In this document: positions 12,345 to 25,000 of the stretch, one piece after another
Layout of the letters: each line of letters starts with the position of its first letter
Numbering within the stretch: the stretch's first letter is position 1
NCBI GenBank assembly: GCA_012845835.1
Contig: JABAKD010000012.1
Coordinates: forward strand, 11,768,775-11,832,774
From: Undaria pinnatifida
Lineage: Eukaryota > Sar > Phaeophyceae > Laminariales > Alariaceae
DNA length: 64,000 nt
Reading direction: 5' to 3'
The notes under the pieces: model-generated
What the model was told of the DNA's origin: nothing
What the model saw: the letters and a program-made list of their open reading frames with translations, nothing else
The model's database searches: none
Translations under genes and position numbers: made by a program

Positions 12345-12460
12345 GTGTCGTGGCTTGTGACCACAGAGCTGATCTTTCTAGGGTGAAGAATCAGTACGGA
12401 CACTGGGTGTGCTGGATGTCGACGAGTAGAAGAACGGTTTAATGTGAAGAACACACACAC
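12345..12460 (+). repeat. Family F dispersed repeat
   Basis: TTTCTAGGGTGAAGAATCAG, GGACACTGGGTGTGCTGGA and GGTTTAATGTGAAGAAC match 17700-17835. A (CA)n run follows at 12454-12476. Confidence 0.55.
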
Positions 12461-12476
12461 ACACACACACACACAC
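12454..12476. repeat. (CA)n microsatellite
   Basis: Eleven CA units. Confidence 0.9.
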
Positions 12477-12700
12477 CAGTATTCTCGGAACACTCCTCAT
12501 CATACGTTTTTTTTTTTGCACACTTCTACTTTCCAGCTTCTGGACAAGCCGTGGTCACAGGTGTCGTCCCTTCTTCCCCCCGGTTCTCGCCTTCAATATT
12601 TGTCGCGCATAGGGTTCATCAGCAATCCCACTGCTCGTCGATTTTTCATCGAGTGTTGCTAACTCACGCTCTCGCGCTACCAACTGCGTGCGTATAGTAT

Positions 12701-12958
12701 GTGTATATACCAACAGCGCTCACGGGGAAGATCATGTCCCTAATTCAGCACTTCGGCGCCGTCTTATTATGCTACCGACAAACATCTCCTTCTACCCAAC
12801 CAAGTATTGATAGTAGAAACTGCTTCTCACTTGCCACTCGGATCGCGGAAGCTTCCCAGATCATTATTGACGAGACAGGCGACGGCGCATGCTTTTCGCG
12901 CCCAATATCCACATCCAGGTCTGTCTGTGTTTCACGACCCTCAACTTCCCTTCCAAAG
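12701..12958 (+). CDS. Candidate exon, unknown product
   Basis: An open frame with codon-like composition ends at a consensus donor (CCAAAG then GTAAGG at about 12959). It contains SLATRIAEASQIIIDETGDG. No acceptor or neighbouring exon is convincing and no family was recognised. Confidence 0.2.
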
Positions 12959-14278
12959 GTAAGGCCACACATTTTTTCCCCGTTTTTTTTGTATTTTGCT
13001 GATGATGGTGGCGGTTAACTACTACCTACCTGTCTGGTAAAACATTTTTTCATGTGTGACCCGTTTTTTATATACTGAGAGTATGACTACCGACCTGTAT
13101 ACAACGAAAAAATATAACCGTTCTGTACACATGCCACTAACTGCTTCTCTACTCTGTGGTTGTCTTTGGGCTATTACCCCATCAATCAATTGCAACTTAG
13201 CAGCGATTGGCTCAAAGGAAGCCCACAAAGCCAACTAATTATTCTGTATGTAGGTTAATGTTATACTCCAGTAATAAACAAAAAAATGCATCTGGAATGT
13301 ACAAGAGGCGACTCCATCATAATGAAACCCACTCCGAAGGAAAGCCTTGCATGTTCAATTTAATATACGATACGATCTATTGAAATGATATACCTGGTAC
13401 TAAAGTTTGTACTACCGCTGTCTTGTGAACTCTAGGACGTACGCTAATAACGCATACATACGTGACCAAAAAAGAAATGTAGCGGATGAATTTTATTCTA
13501 GATTTTCCTTCGTGCGGTACGTACTGCTGGATATACTGGACATAGCTGTGGACATTATCAGTTACAGCATTATACTGTACGCGCGCGTGTTGAAAGCGTC
13601 GGCTCCGGCTCTATCTATCAAAGCTCCATTCCAATTAGTTTTTCGTGTTCTACTCGTACTTCTTCTGTCTCTGGTATGCATGTACGCAACACGTTTCCCT
13701 TCGTAAGTGTGATTTGGTGCGCACCACCAAGAAAGTTATCAGTTCGCCTTATTATGTACGGAGTATATCTTTAGTCTACGGAGTATATCTTTAGTCTATA
13801 GTGTCTATGGTGGTGGTATCTTCCGTTGCCTCCATGTTTTGATGTCATTGACACTTACTTATCAAAGGCTACAAAGTTGTATAGCAGTGTACATAGTCTT
13901 CTACTGTAATAACATGCCCCGGTAGCCAGTGACCCAAGCATCTCCATCTCCACCGAAGCATAAGCGCAACGCAACGGCACATCACACATACAAACACCAA
14001 ACGCAAGCGAGAGATTAAAAAATGACTGCTGCGTTGTCCCTAGACCGGAGAATGATGTTTGAATTATATAGTCTATATTTAAAAAAAAAAAAAAGTTTAC
14101 GCTATACCTACAATCGGACCCGAAGGGTGCGCCAGCTAGCGTTGGGCTGCGAAAGCAACTGAGTTAAATCGACACACGACGCGTATGAAAATACGTGGAA
14201 GTGGGGTGAGCTAAAGCTATATTTTTCCCCATCCGCCGTAGGATGAAAAAATAAATAAATTAATATATATAAAAAGGT
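12959..14278. other. Unassigned intergenic DNA
   Basis: AT-rich, with a 22-bp duplication at 13755 and an A tract near 14081-14093. A short hydrophobic frame at 13530-13690 may be chance. Confidence 0.45.
13755..13798 (+). repeat. 22-bp perfect direct duplication
   Basis: ACGGAGTATATCTTTAGTCT occurs twice in immediate succession. Confidence 0.85.
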
Positions 14279-14516
14279 CAGCTGTGAATACGACAGATTG
14301 AATAGTTGAAACTCAACTTTGCAAGAGCTGCATGGTACATTATTAGATCTGTGTTTCATTCATTGTGATACTTGTATCGTATGGTGTTTGCGAACCAAAG
14401 TTTATACTTCGAAGTAAATGTTAGTGTTGTCACGGAAGGTCGTTCGCACGTGTTCTATATTGTGTTCTCATTAGACTGAGGATACAGGTCGGTGACTCCC
14501 CTGGATGTTGTCAAGG
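14279..14516 (-). repeat. Family C copy, highly decayed
   Basis: Shows CAGCTGTGAATACGACAG, CTCAACTTTGCAAGAGCTG, GTGTTCTCATTAGACTGAGG and TCGGTGACTCCCCTGG in the family order, with extra sequence between them. It lies in tandem with the next copy. Confidence 0.4.
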
Positions 14517-14534
14517 TAAATACACCATATCAAA

Positions 14535-14733
14535 ATAAAAATGCACTCTCCAGCTGAGATCGAAGATTTCGTTGTAACTCATATTTGCAAGCTGTGTGTG
14601 ATACTCCGATCGCGCGTATTACTGGGTGTGTGTCCTCATTAAGGATATAATAGTCGGCAATTCCCCTTAGAACTACAGTGTAGCTTGTACCAGGTCGACA
14701 GGGTGATGTTAACCAATCTGTGCGCGGAAATAT
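14535..14733 (-). repeat. Family C interspersed repeat
   Basis: Reverse copy, about 200 bp, with TGCAAGCTGTGTGTGATACT, CCGATCGCGCGTATTAC, GTGTGTCCTCATTAAGGATA and CAGGGTGATGTTAACC. Confidence 0.75.
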
Positions 14734-16302
14734 TATCGAGTATGTATTCCGAAACTCGTGCGCCCATCACCCAAAACCCAATAATAACACCTGTTAATTC
14801 CACATTGGGCACAAATGTAAGTGCCGTTGAAAATGAAATACTACAATGGGGCACGCGGGCGCGGAGCGCGAACATTTTTCCTTTGTTTTGCTTCCCGGGC
14901 TGATTTTGCTGTGCGTAGGTCATATTCTTGCATTGAGAGTGCGGCAAGAGAGGCGCGGCGCGGTGTGTTTCTAGAGGCACGATGACTGGGTTCGTGTCAC
15001 ATGGTTTTCAATTTTTCAAAACTTGGTGAATATAAAAACGGCCAATTTTTTCTTTTTGAGAATTCTGTTCCACCGGGCGAGCCCAACGTGTCAACGTGTC
15101 CCGTGCCCCTGCGGCATGCCGCAAATGATATTGTCAGGCCCACCGTGCGGATGCGGGGACGGGGAAAGCTCTGTTGCAGATATCGTGGTGGCGGCTGGAC
15201 AGTACGTGCGTGCCTCCGATGTTAGACGTGTTTCGATGATCGGAGAAAGACAGACGAGACGCAGATTGTACACAACGGCTGTACGTAGCAATTTTCACGG
15301 GGTAACACCATAACAGTTTGTTGGTCGACGAAACGCACGCACAGCGACGCTGACCGCGCCCTGGGCTCGTGTGTCCTGCGGCTGCCGTTACTGCCGCTGC
15401 CACAGCTTCTGCTTCTGCTCCTGCTCCTGCTGCTCCTGCTCCTGCTCCTGCTGTGCGGTGCTGCTTCTACGAATACAGCAGCATCACGAGTACCGAGTAT
15501 CCATTTATCTGAAACAGAACATAAACATCAAACAGCGTAGATGTTCGTTCGTTTCGGTTGAGTTTGCATCGACCACATGACCAGGTCGGTATGCTGCTGT
15601 TATTTCGCTTGCTGCGCTCGTTGTTTTCCGTGAGTCACTCAGCATCGCAGATGTGACCACTGCAGGTACACTGAGGTCGCGCCTCACCAATTTTTTCACA
15701 ACGGGTTATCCCACACCGAAGTCAGGAACCAGCACGTATTGATAAGAAGACGTGCACGAAAGGGCTTTTGGAGGAGGACAAACTACTTGTAATTAGTGCT
15801 TTAAAATATTCGCGAAGGGTTCAGAAATATGTATGGAATACACCAGAAGCGAGCCTTTTGTTGAACTATACACCACAAGAGCCACCCACCTTCCATGAAC
15901 CTCCACTCCTACAATGATGTACAGCTTGAGGGAATCCCTCCCGTGTACTCATGTGCGAGGTCGTGCGACCTATCGGATGTGGCAGCGGGAGATCTATGAT
16001 TTAGCGTGGTCTTCGATGCCCCCCCGCCAACCGGTTGTCTCTGCCCAGGCTCAAAGCCTGACCGTTGATGAGCGTTGGGTCAGAAGTTGGGGATCGGGCG
16101 GATTCTGTGATAAATTCTCCGGACAAAACATAGGATACCATTGGATTATAATACTGATGATAAATAGTTCTTACATTTTCGCCCATAGTGGTGGACAGCA
16201 AGGGTGCATGTTGCCGGTTGGTTAATCTCTTATGATATGTTTCACTTGATTAGACAACAGAATGCAAAAGCGACAGTCTCGTCAACCTTTCCATAGACAC
16301 CC
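14734..16302. other. Unassigned intergenic DNA
   Basis: Contains a CTGCTC-type microsatellite at 15404-15456. No gene recognised. Confidence 0.45.
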
Positions 16303-16600
16303 CTGCAGCAGCAAGATTTGAGAGCACCCGACGTAGCACGCTCCTGCCGCTGCCGCCCGTGTATATAGCTCGGGAAGAGGGCGCAACTCTATTGCGGCAA
16401 CACGACAGTGTTGTTCTGGTCGGCTAGCCGGTGTTGGAGAAGGCGTGCCAGCCGCAGCAGCAAGATTTGAAAGCACCCGACGTAGTACGCTTCTGCCGCT
16501 GCCTCCCGTGTGCATAGCTCAAGAAGGGCGCGCTAATCTGTTGTGCGGCAACACGACAGTCTGGTTCTTGTCGGCTGGCCGGTGTTGGAGAAGGCGCGCC
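16303..16600 (+). repeat. Two-copy tandem duplication, period about 150 bp
   Basis: GCAGCAAGATTTGA, GCACCCGACGTAG, GCGGCAACACGACAGT and GCCGGTGTTGGAGAAGGCG occur in order twice. Confidence 0.85.
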
Positions 16601-16814
16601 AGACGAATCGCTGTGTGGTTGGTCAGCCGGCGAACGGCGGCACAGCAGGAGAACAGCAAAACTGTTTTTCGAGCACGAGGCAGGTGGGTGCATGTACGTA
16701 CCACATGGTTCTGGTCTATATTATTTTGTTTTGATGAACAGAATTTTTGTGAAAATATTGTTCTGAACGCGTCCACGTGCTGTGGAGTTCGCTAAAATTT
16801 TCTTGGAGACGATC

Positions 16815-16905
16815 CTCTCATCAGCTCTCAGCCGTGAGTTCGACGAATTTCGGGTCAATACGTACTCATCTTTGCAAGCTGCGTCTGTTGGTACTTGTAA
16901 TAGTC
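16815..16905 (-). repeat. Family C fragment
   Basis: Only the end of the family is present (CAGCCGTGAGTTCGACGAAT, CTCATCTTTGCAAGCTGCG). Confidence 0.4.
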
Positions 16906-17574
16906 TAGTCTATACTATCAGGTACATATTTGCAATTTGCGTATTGCCGCATTGCGCCGCTCGTGTTAATTCGCGTGGTTGGCACAACACAACCACCCGG
17001 CAACCGAAGCATAAACGCAGCAGTAGTCCTTCCTCCTGCGTACACTCTGTGCCCGTACATAGGACCAAGCCTTCACCACGTACGGCAGCCTCTTTTTTCG
17101 GCACCTCGCCCTCGGAAAGGGCAGTGATTGGTGAGTCGTAGGTGGATACCAGGTGCCACCATGTACGAGAACAAAGCTGCAGTATTAATAGCATAGTATT
17201 AGTGGTATGTACGAGTACTACCACAGGTACCTTATCGCGCGGGAATAAAGGTGTCACGCGGGAACAAAGGGGAACCGCGGGCAGTCATATTTGGCAGGTG
17301 AGTCGCCAGCGGGGCACATACATGTTGACCGGAGACGGGGGAAAAGGTCATTACCAGGTACATCATTAGACTAGACTATATAGTACCTGGTATCCTAGAC
17401 ATCAGATCGTTTGTTTGCCGCACCTTGTCCGATGGTCTGCGGTACCAGGTGGATCGGTACAACTGCTGTCTGTGTACGTAGACTACAGAGTGCGTAGAGT
17501 TCCTGGGATTGGCGTTGTTGTTGTTTCGTTAGCCTCTCACCACAGACATGAAAGATGAGAGGAACTGGAGTGTG
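16906..17574. other. Unassigned intergenic DNA
   Basis: A short frame at 17020-17131 ends at a GTGAGT donor-like site, but no partner exon was found. TACCAGGTA words are common. Confidence 0.4.
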
Positions 17575-17835
17575 CTGTTATTATTGCTATTTTGTACTGC
17601 TGTCTGTGTTCTTGTGCCCGGCACGCTAGCATTTTACATGCTTTACGTTGGTGAACTACAACTGTTTGGTTTGCCCTGTTTCACGGCAGTGTGTGACCTC
17701 TGTGACCAACGACATCTTCTACCTCTCTAGGATGAAGAGTCGGCACGGACTCTGGGTGTACTGATGTCGTTGGGTATACAGTACCTGCTATAAGAAACAA
17801 CGGTTTTGATGTGAACACAGCACACAACACGCTGC
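17575..17835 (+). repeat. Family E plus adjacent family F repeat
   Basis: 17575-17700 matches 7612-7745 in reverse. 17700-17835 (TCTCTAGGATGAAGAGTC, GGACTCTGGGTGTACTG, GGTTTTGATGTGAAC) matches 12345-12460 in the same orientation, so the two halves may be one larger repeat. Confidence 0.55.
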
Positions 17836-17990
17836 TGTACACTCTCGTACAATACAGCACGTGAAGGCCACACCCTCTCCTCCAAATAATGTGGAGCCTG
17901 GAAAATTGACAGGCCGGATGTGCGAGAGCGCGAGTTGGCGAAATTCGATGCCAATCAATACGTAATCGACGAGCATAATGCGTTGATATA
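17830..17990 (+). repeat. Family G dispersed repeat
   Basis: Shares CTGTACAC, GAAAATTGAC and GCGAGTTGGCGAAATTCGA with 26240-26420 in the same orientation. Confidence 0.5.
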
Positions 17991-18963
17991 AGTCGGAATG
18001 CCGATTCCTTGGGAATGCCGATTCCTACTCGCGCTAACAATCAAGTTCCCTGCCGAGGGGGGAGAGGAAAAACACCCCGAGACACCTGTCGCCGGTCAAC
18101 GCGGCTTTTGCCCAGAAGGTCGCTGAGAGTAAAGCCTCCGACGAGCTGAGCTGGAAAGAAAAACGTGACCGTGATAAAATAACAGTAAAGTAACACCTGG
18201 TATTATTTAAAAGCCACTAACTAGACTACAGCAGCAGCACTGCTGTGGTGTCGGGCGTTTGTCCTCAGTGATACAGCAGCACGTACAAGAAACAAGGTTG
18301 TAAGGCCCGTTCCTGTCGGAGAACCAATTTTCCAACTTTTTTTTCAAGTGTAATTTTCACGTATCTATTTGCGACAAAACTATTTCATGAAAGAAACGCA
18401 GATTGGGATTTTACAGGAGAACAAAATATATATGCAGCCGACCTGAAGTTGACGTGGATTTCAGTATTTCTCAAAGCCAGTATATCCAGCCCGGGCCAGC
18501 CTTCCCGTTCCTTATTAGGTGTTCCGTATACTATCGTGCTCGTCATACAGCAGTACAAGCTCTTACCTGCACGCCGGCAAAACATAAAGCATCCCCCCCG
18601 TCAAAATGTTTTTTTTATGTACCAGGTATTATTATTGTACGTTAAATATCAGAACCTGTCAGAACATCAGTCGCCGGCGGGAGTCAAGTAGTGTGGTTTA
18701 TGCGATTGTTATTAATAGATAGCGCGGTTCCTACTTCTCTTCCGGGCAGCATGGTTACATTACATCCAAGTGTTGATTGGTTTAATGGATGACTAGTAGC
18801 CGCGTATTGTACTGGAGTACATAGCACCGGCAAGCGCGTCGGCTCAAGGGTACAACACTATCTGTACAGCAGACCAATCGTTAGGCCAGCTCACACTGCA
18901 AGGACACAGTACCATGTAACACCAAATGTATCCACAGTATATATTACTCCAGTATAAAAATAA
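17991..18963. other. Unassigned intergenic DNA
   Basis: No gene or repeat partner recognised. Confidence 0.45.
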
Positions 18964-19212
18964 GAATACACTCCAGCTAGCTGTGAGATTGATTATATTG
19001 TCGAATTTCATCTTTGAAAGCTGTGTGTGATACCCCGATCGCGCGTGTTATGGGTTGTGTGTCCTAATTAAGGATATAGGTCGGCGACTCCCCTTGGAGC
19101 TTCGGTGTAGCTATCAGGGTCAACAGGTTGATGTTAGTCAGTCTGTGCGCGGGAACTGTAAAACCCGTTTCTGAGGGGGACAAAATCTGACAGCTGTGAA
19201 AGGAAACTCATC
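18964..19212 (-). repeat. Family C interspersed repeat
   Basis: Nearly full-length reverse copy, including TCCAGCTAGCTGTGAGATTG, GATACCCCGATCGCGCGTG, TCGGCGACTCCCCTTGGAGC and TGAGGGGGACAAAATCTGAC. Confidence 0.8.
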
Positions 19213-19324
19213 AGGTTATCAAGCTGCAAGTGCATCCTGCAAGTCGTATAACCAGTAAGGGGAGGGCAGATTATCATGTATATCCTGTAAGTCGTACACC
19301 CAGTGAGGAGAGGGCGGAGTGTTC

Positions 19325-19371
19325 GAGGGGGTGGCGGGGGGGGGAGGCGGGGGGGGGGGGGGGGGGGGGCA
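19325..19371. repeat. G-rich tract
   Basis: Runs of G broken by single C or A, with more than 20 consecutive G at the end. Could form a G-quadruplex on the plus strand. Similar shorter runs occur at 26459-26476 and 48946-48958. Confidence 0.8.
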
Positions 19372-19443
19372 GAAAGTAATTGGAGCTACAGCATGCATGG
19401 GCTACAAAGATAATGAGGTGATATGTTTAAGCATTAAAGTCGT

Positions 19444-19582
19444 TGGAGTCGCCGACCTACATCGTTAATGAGGACACACACCCAGTAATGCGCGCGATCG
19501 GAGTATCACACACAGCTTGCAAAGATGAGTTTCGACAAAATCTTCCACCTCACAGCTGGAGTGTATTTTCGTTTTTTTTTTT
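19444..19582 (+). repeat. Family C partial copy
   Basis: Forward copy of one half (GGAGTCGCCGACCTACATC to CACAGCTGGAGTGTATTTT), 232 bp from an inverted full copy. Confidence 0.8.
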
Positions 19583-20055
19583 AGAATACAACATTAATAC
19601 CAGGTAGTAGCCAGTAAGAAAGGAAAGCTGACATTATACAGAAATATAGGAAATGCGGGAGCCGTTGCACTGAAGTTGTGTAGATCGTACCCTCTCCGTA
19701 ATGAGAGCCCAGCCTAGACCAATAATTCTGCTTCTTCGTAGGTGATGATGCTACAAGCAGTAATGGTACTACTGACAAAAATAAAAAACAGAAAAGGGGG
19801 CTACTCTTAAAAGTACTGCTGTGGTTAACACGCGACACAAGTGTTCTGAAAATTACAATAAATACTGGTGTGCATGAAGCAGCATGTTGTATTAAATCGA
19901 TAATATTCGACAATGGGGTGGAAGGTAAAACGCAGAGCAGCGCATGCATGTGCTTCACCAGGTGCATCGTCAGCCTAAGTCGGCGGAAATTACCTCGGGC
20001 GATGATAAGTACGCCCAACATCCATGACTATCGGCACCTCGTACCCCATGTCCAG

Positions 20056-20170
20056 GTCGCAACTTCGATAGGGGCGGTGTGTCAAGGGCGCACCCAGCCA
20101 GGTCTAACAAGCGGCGCGAAGAACAGCTGCAAAGGATATGGGCCAAGGACGCCGCAAGTCGTCACCGTCG
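20056..20170 (+). CDS. Candidate isolated exon, basic and Arg-rich
   Basis: A segment bounded by a plausible acceptor (CCATGTCCAG) and a consensus donor (GTGAGT at 20171). One frame reads RNFDRGGVSRAHPARSNK followed by a charged RREEQLQRIW stretch. It is more GC-rich than its flanks. It ends in phase 2 and could be an upstream exon of the oxidase gene, but the link would need another exon before 21996 that I did not find. Not recognised as any family. Confidence 0.3.
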
Positions 20171-20438
20171 GTGAGTTATATTTATATTTGCCCCTTTGGC
20201 CATGTTTGTCAAGGCAAAGCGTATCCAACACTGTACCCGGTATGGGTCGGGAAGAGAGTCATACCGCGCGGGGGGTGCAGCAGAAATTTCTGATCTCTCT
20301 ACGAACATGAGGAGCTTGAGATGTCACCCGAAGCGTGACTTCGAAGACATTCGTTGGCCGCAACTCGACCAACGTTTCTATGCGCTATTAGTTTGTAATA
20401 TAGTCTAGGCCTATAGACAACAAAAAATAGTCGAGTCG

Positions 20439-20686
20439 TTCTACGGTAGACCCCCCCAACTTTTCTTTGACGAAATCGCGTCTTTTGAAACCACCAGCCC
20501 TCGGTCGTGTCTCCTGATATGCGGTGTCCCTCGACACCCCGACGTCATCGATCGATAGACCTTTGCACACCTGAAACTACATGGATACTTTTGTTTTTTC
20601 AACAATAGCATCAATCCTTGTGTCGAGCAGCCATGAAATGTTCGTTAAAAGAAATATCGCTGGTTTTGAGGGCGGCTATCGTAGAA
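20439..20686 (+). mobile_element. MITE-A copy
   Basis: 248 bp, same orientation as 2309. Starts TTCTACGGTAGACCCCCCC and ends GGCGGCTATCGTAGAA. The middle shares GACGTCATCGATCGATAG with the 2309 copy (GACGTCATCGTTCGATCG). Confidence 0.75.
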
Positions 20687-20800
20687 CCAGTCTCGGGCCG
20701 TACAATTTTCATGCCCACACCGACAGTCTCATATTTACGAAGCCTATCCGATCCAAGAAGGTCAGAAGCGTTTGGCCCGAAAATTGCAACCTTTACCGCG

Positions 20801-21084
20801 GACACCTGCTACGACAGAGGTATACCGTTTTTTGGCTCAAGTGATTTCCGGATGACGGGGCTTCTTAACCCAAACTTCGTCGGACATTTTCCACTTTTTG
20901 TTCATGATTCTCGTTGTATACCTACCTAGAACCATGGGGAGTTGAATTCTCATCCGGTAGAACGGTTTTTGATTTCTCCAAGAATTTTTTTTTTGGGAGA
21001 GGCATACATGTCTTAAGCTCCGAAAGGGAGGGGCTTTTTTTCTGGCAAAAAGAAATGTGGTGCCCCTCTTCTGTAGCACGCGTC
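20801..21084 (+). mobile_element. MITE-B copy
   Basis: 284 bp from GACACCTGCTACGACAGAGG to CCTCTTCTGTAGCACGCGTC. The interior has GGATGACGGGGCTTCTTAAC and TCATGATTCTCGTTGTATAC, shared with the copy at 35434. Confidence 0.75.
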
Positions 21085-21995
21085 TTCTGTCGGATGGGAT
21101 GGATCACTCAACAACTTTGACTGCTTTCGCGCGGTGTATCGTGTTCAGTGCGCAAACGTGGCAAATCGAGGGTGTGCTGTTGCCAGCGGGTTGCGAGCAT
21201 CCAACCAGATCCGTCCGCGGCCATGGGTGACAGGCGTAGGCTGGGACAACTACGATTAGGTGCTGACTGAAGTAGTAAAGGAGGCAATGCAGACATAAGT
21301 CGGCGGTAGGTGACAACATGCACACTCAGGTCTGTGGCTTGCTGGCCGCGTGTTCCCGCCGCCAGCACAGCATCGCTGCTGGGGTTCCGTGTTTGTCGGG
21401 ATGCGTGTGTTGGTTACGCGATGCCGCTGTCGAAGGCGAGACCAATTTGAAATATTTGATATTTTTTCACGACGACGGCATTGACGCCAACATATCAAAC
21501 CAAAACACCGACACCAACAGATTCATTAGCAAATGTGGGGTTAGCCATACGTATAAGATCTAGCGAAGACGTCATAGTCTACGGTCAGCACAACTAGATA
21601 GTCCTGGACAACCAAGTTCGGTTGACTGGCGCGCAACTCCTTGATGTTTACGCAAGCCTTTCAATGTTTCAAAAGCATGCTCCATGGATTGGTTTTGTGT
21701 ATACCAACGGTTATCTCGTGTATATACCAACGGTTGTCTCGAGGAGCGCGCGGTCCGTTTTTCCATCTGCCGGCCATACCGTGTAGCGCGCTTAACACCA
21801 CGCAACTAACGCGAACGCTTGACAACCATTACGTCCTCGGTGTAAGATTCGCATTCATATTCTGCAGCATACCTGGTATACTCGTATTAGCACCTATTCA
21901 CTGCTCATGTGCCACGGAAAGCGCAAACCAGCTCCCACTCGGGACAGCCCACGCATACCCAAACGTTTACTTGTCGCGCCTTGCCTATTTCATAG
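21085..21995. other. Region upstream of the oxidase start
   Basis: Should hold the oxidase promoter or further 5' exons. A pyrimidine-rich acceptor-like CCTATTTCATAG ends at 21995. No other exon could be fixed. Confidence 0.4.
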
Positions 21996-22037
21996 GAATC
22001 TGCTCCCGATAATGCGGCATATACGAACCACAACCCG

Positions 22038-25000
22038 ATGTTTCGATGTACCGGTGGCGACAACGACGACGTCGAACGACCCACGTTCTCTCGGCCGACG
22101 GTAGAAGTTCGCCACCACGCCCGCGCTGGCAGCACCAATTCAGACGCTTCAGGGACAAGATTGCTGGGCGACGGCGGTGGCGGTGGTAGCAAGGCGCGGG
22201 AGGCAAGCATCGTCGCGCGGGAACGCGGACGGTCAACAAATACTGGTGAGGATAGGGACGATGCCACGTGGTCAGATATGTCTGCGATGATGATTCATCA
22301 GCATCCCAAGCGTGGTGATGGTCATCGCCGGGGTGGAAATAGAGGCGGCCACGCGCGTACCTCTAGCACGGGCAGCGTCGGCGGGCTTGGTGGCGTTGGC
22401 AGCGGAGGGATGAAAGGGCAGGAGCCGGCCGTCAAAAACTGTGGCTGTATGACCACCGCCACGTTCATGAAGCTGGTGAGATGATGATAAGCACTCGCTA
22501 TGCATTTGGTTTCGTTAAAGCAACATCAACCGCACGCGTACGTGCACGTTACCGGTAGTTGATCGCGTGCGTCATCTGCGTGGACGCTGTGGCCTTTGCG
22601 GAACAGGCCCATTGACCTCTGCGGCCCCACTATCGTACGCCTAGATCAAGCATTAGAGAAGACCCAGCCAAGCACGAAGATTGAGTAAGCTACCTTCAGC
22701 CGAGCATCCGAAACATATCACATTACGCCAAGCGTCGAGGCGCTGGGTGTTTTGGTACGACTCCGATAGCGTCTACTGTGCATGTTCGCCTTTTAGACGA
22801 CGGCGCATCCGCTCAGGGAACTCCCGTTACTGCCTGTTTTTTCCCGTGAACGCGCAGGCTACCGTATTGGTTGCGGTTATCAACCTGGCAGCACTGTGGA
22901 TCCAGCGCTACGATGCGTCTACGGGAAAGCTGTGCTCTTTCGGGTGGGTCTTCCTTTTCGTACAACATCACGTGTGAAGCTTGGTTTCCGCGGGCTTCCA
23001 GTTGCTGCCTACATAGAATATAGCGGTGGTGGACATCCTTTCCCGCAAAGGGTTAGGGTAAGGACTGTGCTTCGTTGTAAGCGAGGCTGTTTTCCGTGGG
23101 CTTTGGGCTTCGCAGTTACTGTTTACATATTGCACAGTCGTTAAAATCATTTTTCCCTATATTCGCCTGGCCTTCGTGCCTTAAATGTCAGCGTATCGGT
23201 GGAACAACGTGTTTCGAAAGCGTTACTTGACGGTGCGGGCGGCTTGTCAACGAGGCCTTTCAAACGCCTTCCTGCGCCCACACACTAATCCCATTAGACC
23301 AAGAACTGCGCACACGTTGTTGAAGACTAGCATCTTGGAATTTGTGCAGGGCACCTGCTACGGTCTAAAGGTGCACATGACCCGTATGCTCACCCCTGAC
23401 ACACATTGTGAAGAAACTGAAATCGCAGCCCATGGCCTAGGTGCAAAAACAATATCAGATTGCAAAACAAAAATGATGATCCGACGAGCTTGGCTTATCC
23501 CTTTGAAGCCCCGAAAATATTATTGTAGTCTAACCCCAAGTGTTTTTTCCCCATGTCGGGAGTGCGGTGCTAAAAGGGTTAATTAAGAAGTTCAGTCCAT
23601 TCAGAAACAAAAATTGGCCAAAACGTGCTACCTCTATGGTAGCCCGCGTCTAAGGATGCGACATTTGCAGTGCCGAAACGGTTGTAATCTAATCGATCGC
23701 CGCTCGCTCTCATCCGCCACCACCCCGTGCGTTGCGTTTTTCGTTTCGTTCAGGGATCCGAACGCGTGTGTGACCTCCGTAGCTTCGAAGGTTTTCCTAT
23801 CCATTGCGAGACTCTCCGCCGGAGCTTTATTCCCAAGCATAGCTTGCTGTGTATTGTCCAAGTGCTACGCGACGAGATACTTTTTGCATCACTCCTGGCT
23901 CACTCTAATCGTCGACCTCGAGCCCACACACAAGCTGCACACCTGTGAGCATGCCTGATGTTTGCTATGTTTTGTTGCATATTTTGATAGGATTTGTGAT
24001 CATGAGTGGCGATAGACGAAGGATGGTGGTGATTGGGGTGGGTGGGGGGTGGGGGGGTGGGTGGGTGGTGATTCATGGTGGTCGAGCCGGTTCGGGAGAT
24101 AGGGTGGGTGGAGGCATCACAGCTTCAAGTTTCCAAGCGATAATCGTGCTCAGGTGCTTTGTTGCCCTATCGCTCTGTGGACAGTCGCCATACCATTGTG
24201 TGTGGCCTTTCGTGTCAAACCGGTTTGCCACGCTTGCTTCTACACCGTCCAAGCACGGCGAAGGAAGTACTTGTGTTCGTCTATTGTACTCTATATTGCC
24301 AGTCAGAATCCTACACGTTTTCCATCGCCCCTGCCCATTTCCTGCGCTATCACATTTCCCTTTGAACGCCCCCATTTCGCCGTAACCGAGCTGAATATCG
24401 CGAACCACCACGGAATTCCGCTCCTCCTATCGTACGACTTCCGACAGACTTCGGTGTGGTGACGCTTGTCTGCAGTCTGATCCACACTTCCGCCCACGTA
24501 GCGCGGGCCTTTTATGAACGCAAACCGGAGCGATTGGTTGGCGACGCGATCAACCTCTCTGGCGTAGCGGCCACGCTTTTCCTGCTTCCGGTGGCGGTGC
24601 CTATGATGGCGGAGTCCATTAAGAAGAAGGTCGGTGCCCATGATGAAATTTAGCAGCAGATGCGGTGTGTCCTTTTTTCAAGCAGGGTTTTTGGCTTGGC
24701 GGGGCCTCACTAGGGCACACCTTCTGTTTCGAATACTTATTGTGAATACTGTTCGTGGACAGGTGCATGACTCCTTATCTGTCAGGCGAATGGTTTGCGC
24801 CTCTTGACTCATCCGACTTGCTGCGACCGGCTACGGCTGCGTTGACACAAACCCGAAAAATATTACTGATGAGAGCAAGGTAATGAAAAGGGATGGCATA
24901 AATATACCGGTATAGTTTTTTTTCTTTGGAGAGACAAAATACAGCATTCCTGCCAAAACCTTCAATGCAACGCCCCAAGAACAAACTTATCTGTATGATG

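Noticed and set aside
19581-20021. 146-codon minus-strand open frame
   Set aside because: AT-rich, with no recognisable motif and overlapping a family C repeat end; it looks like chance.
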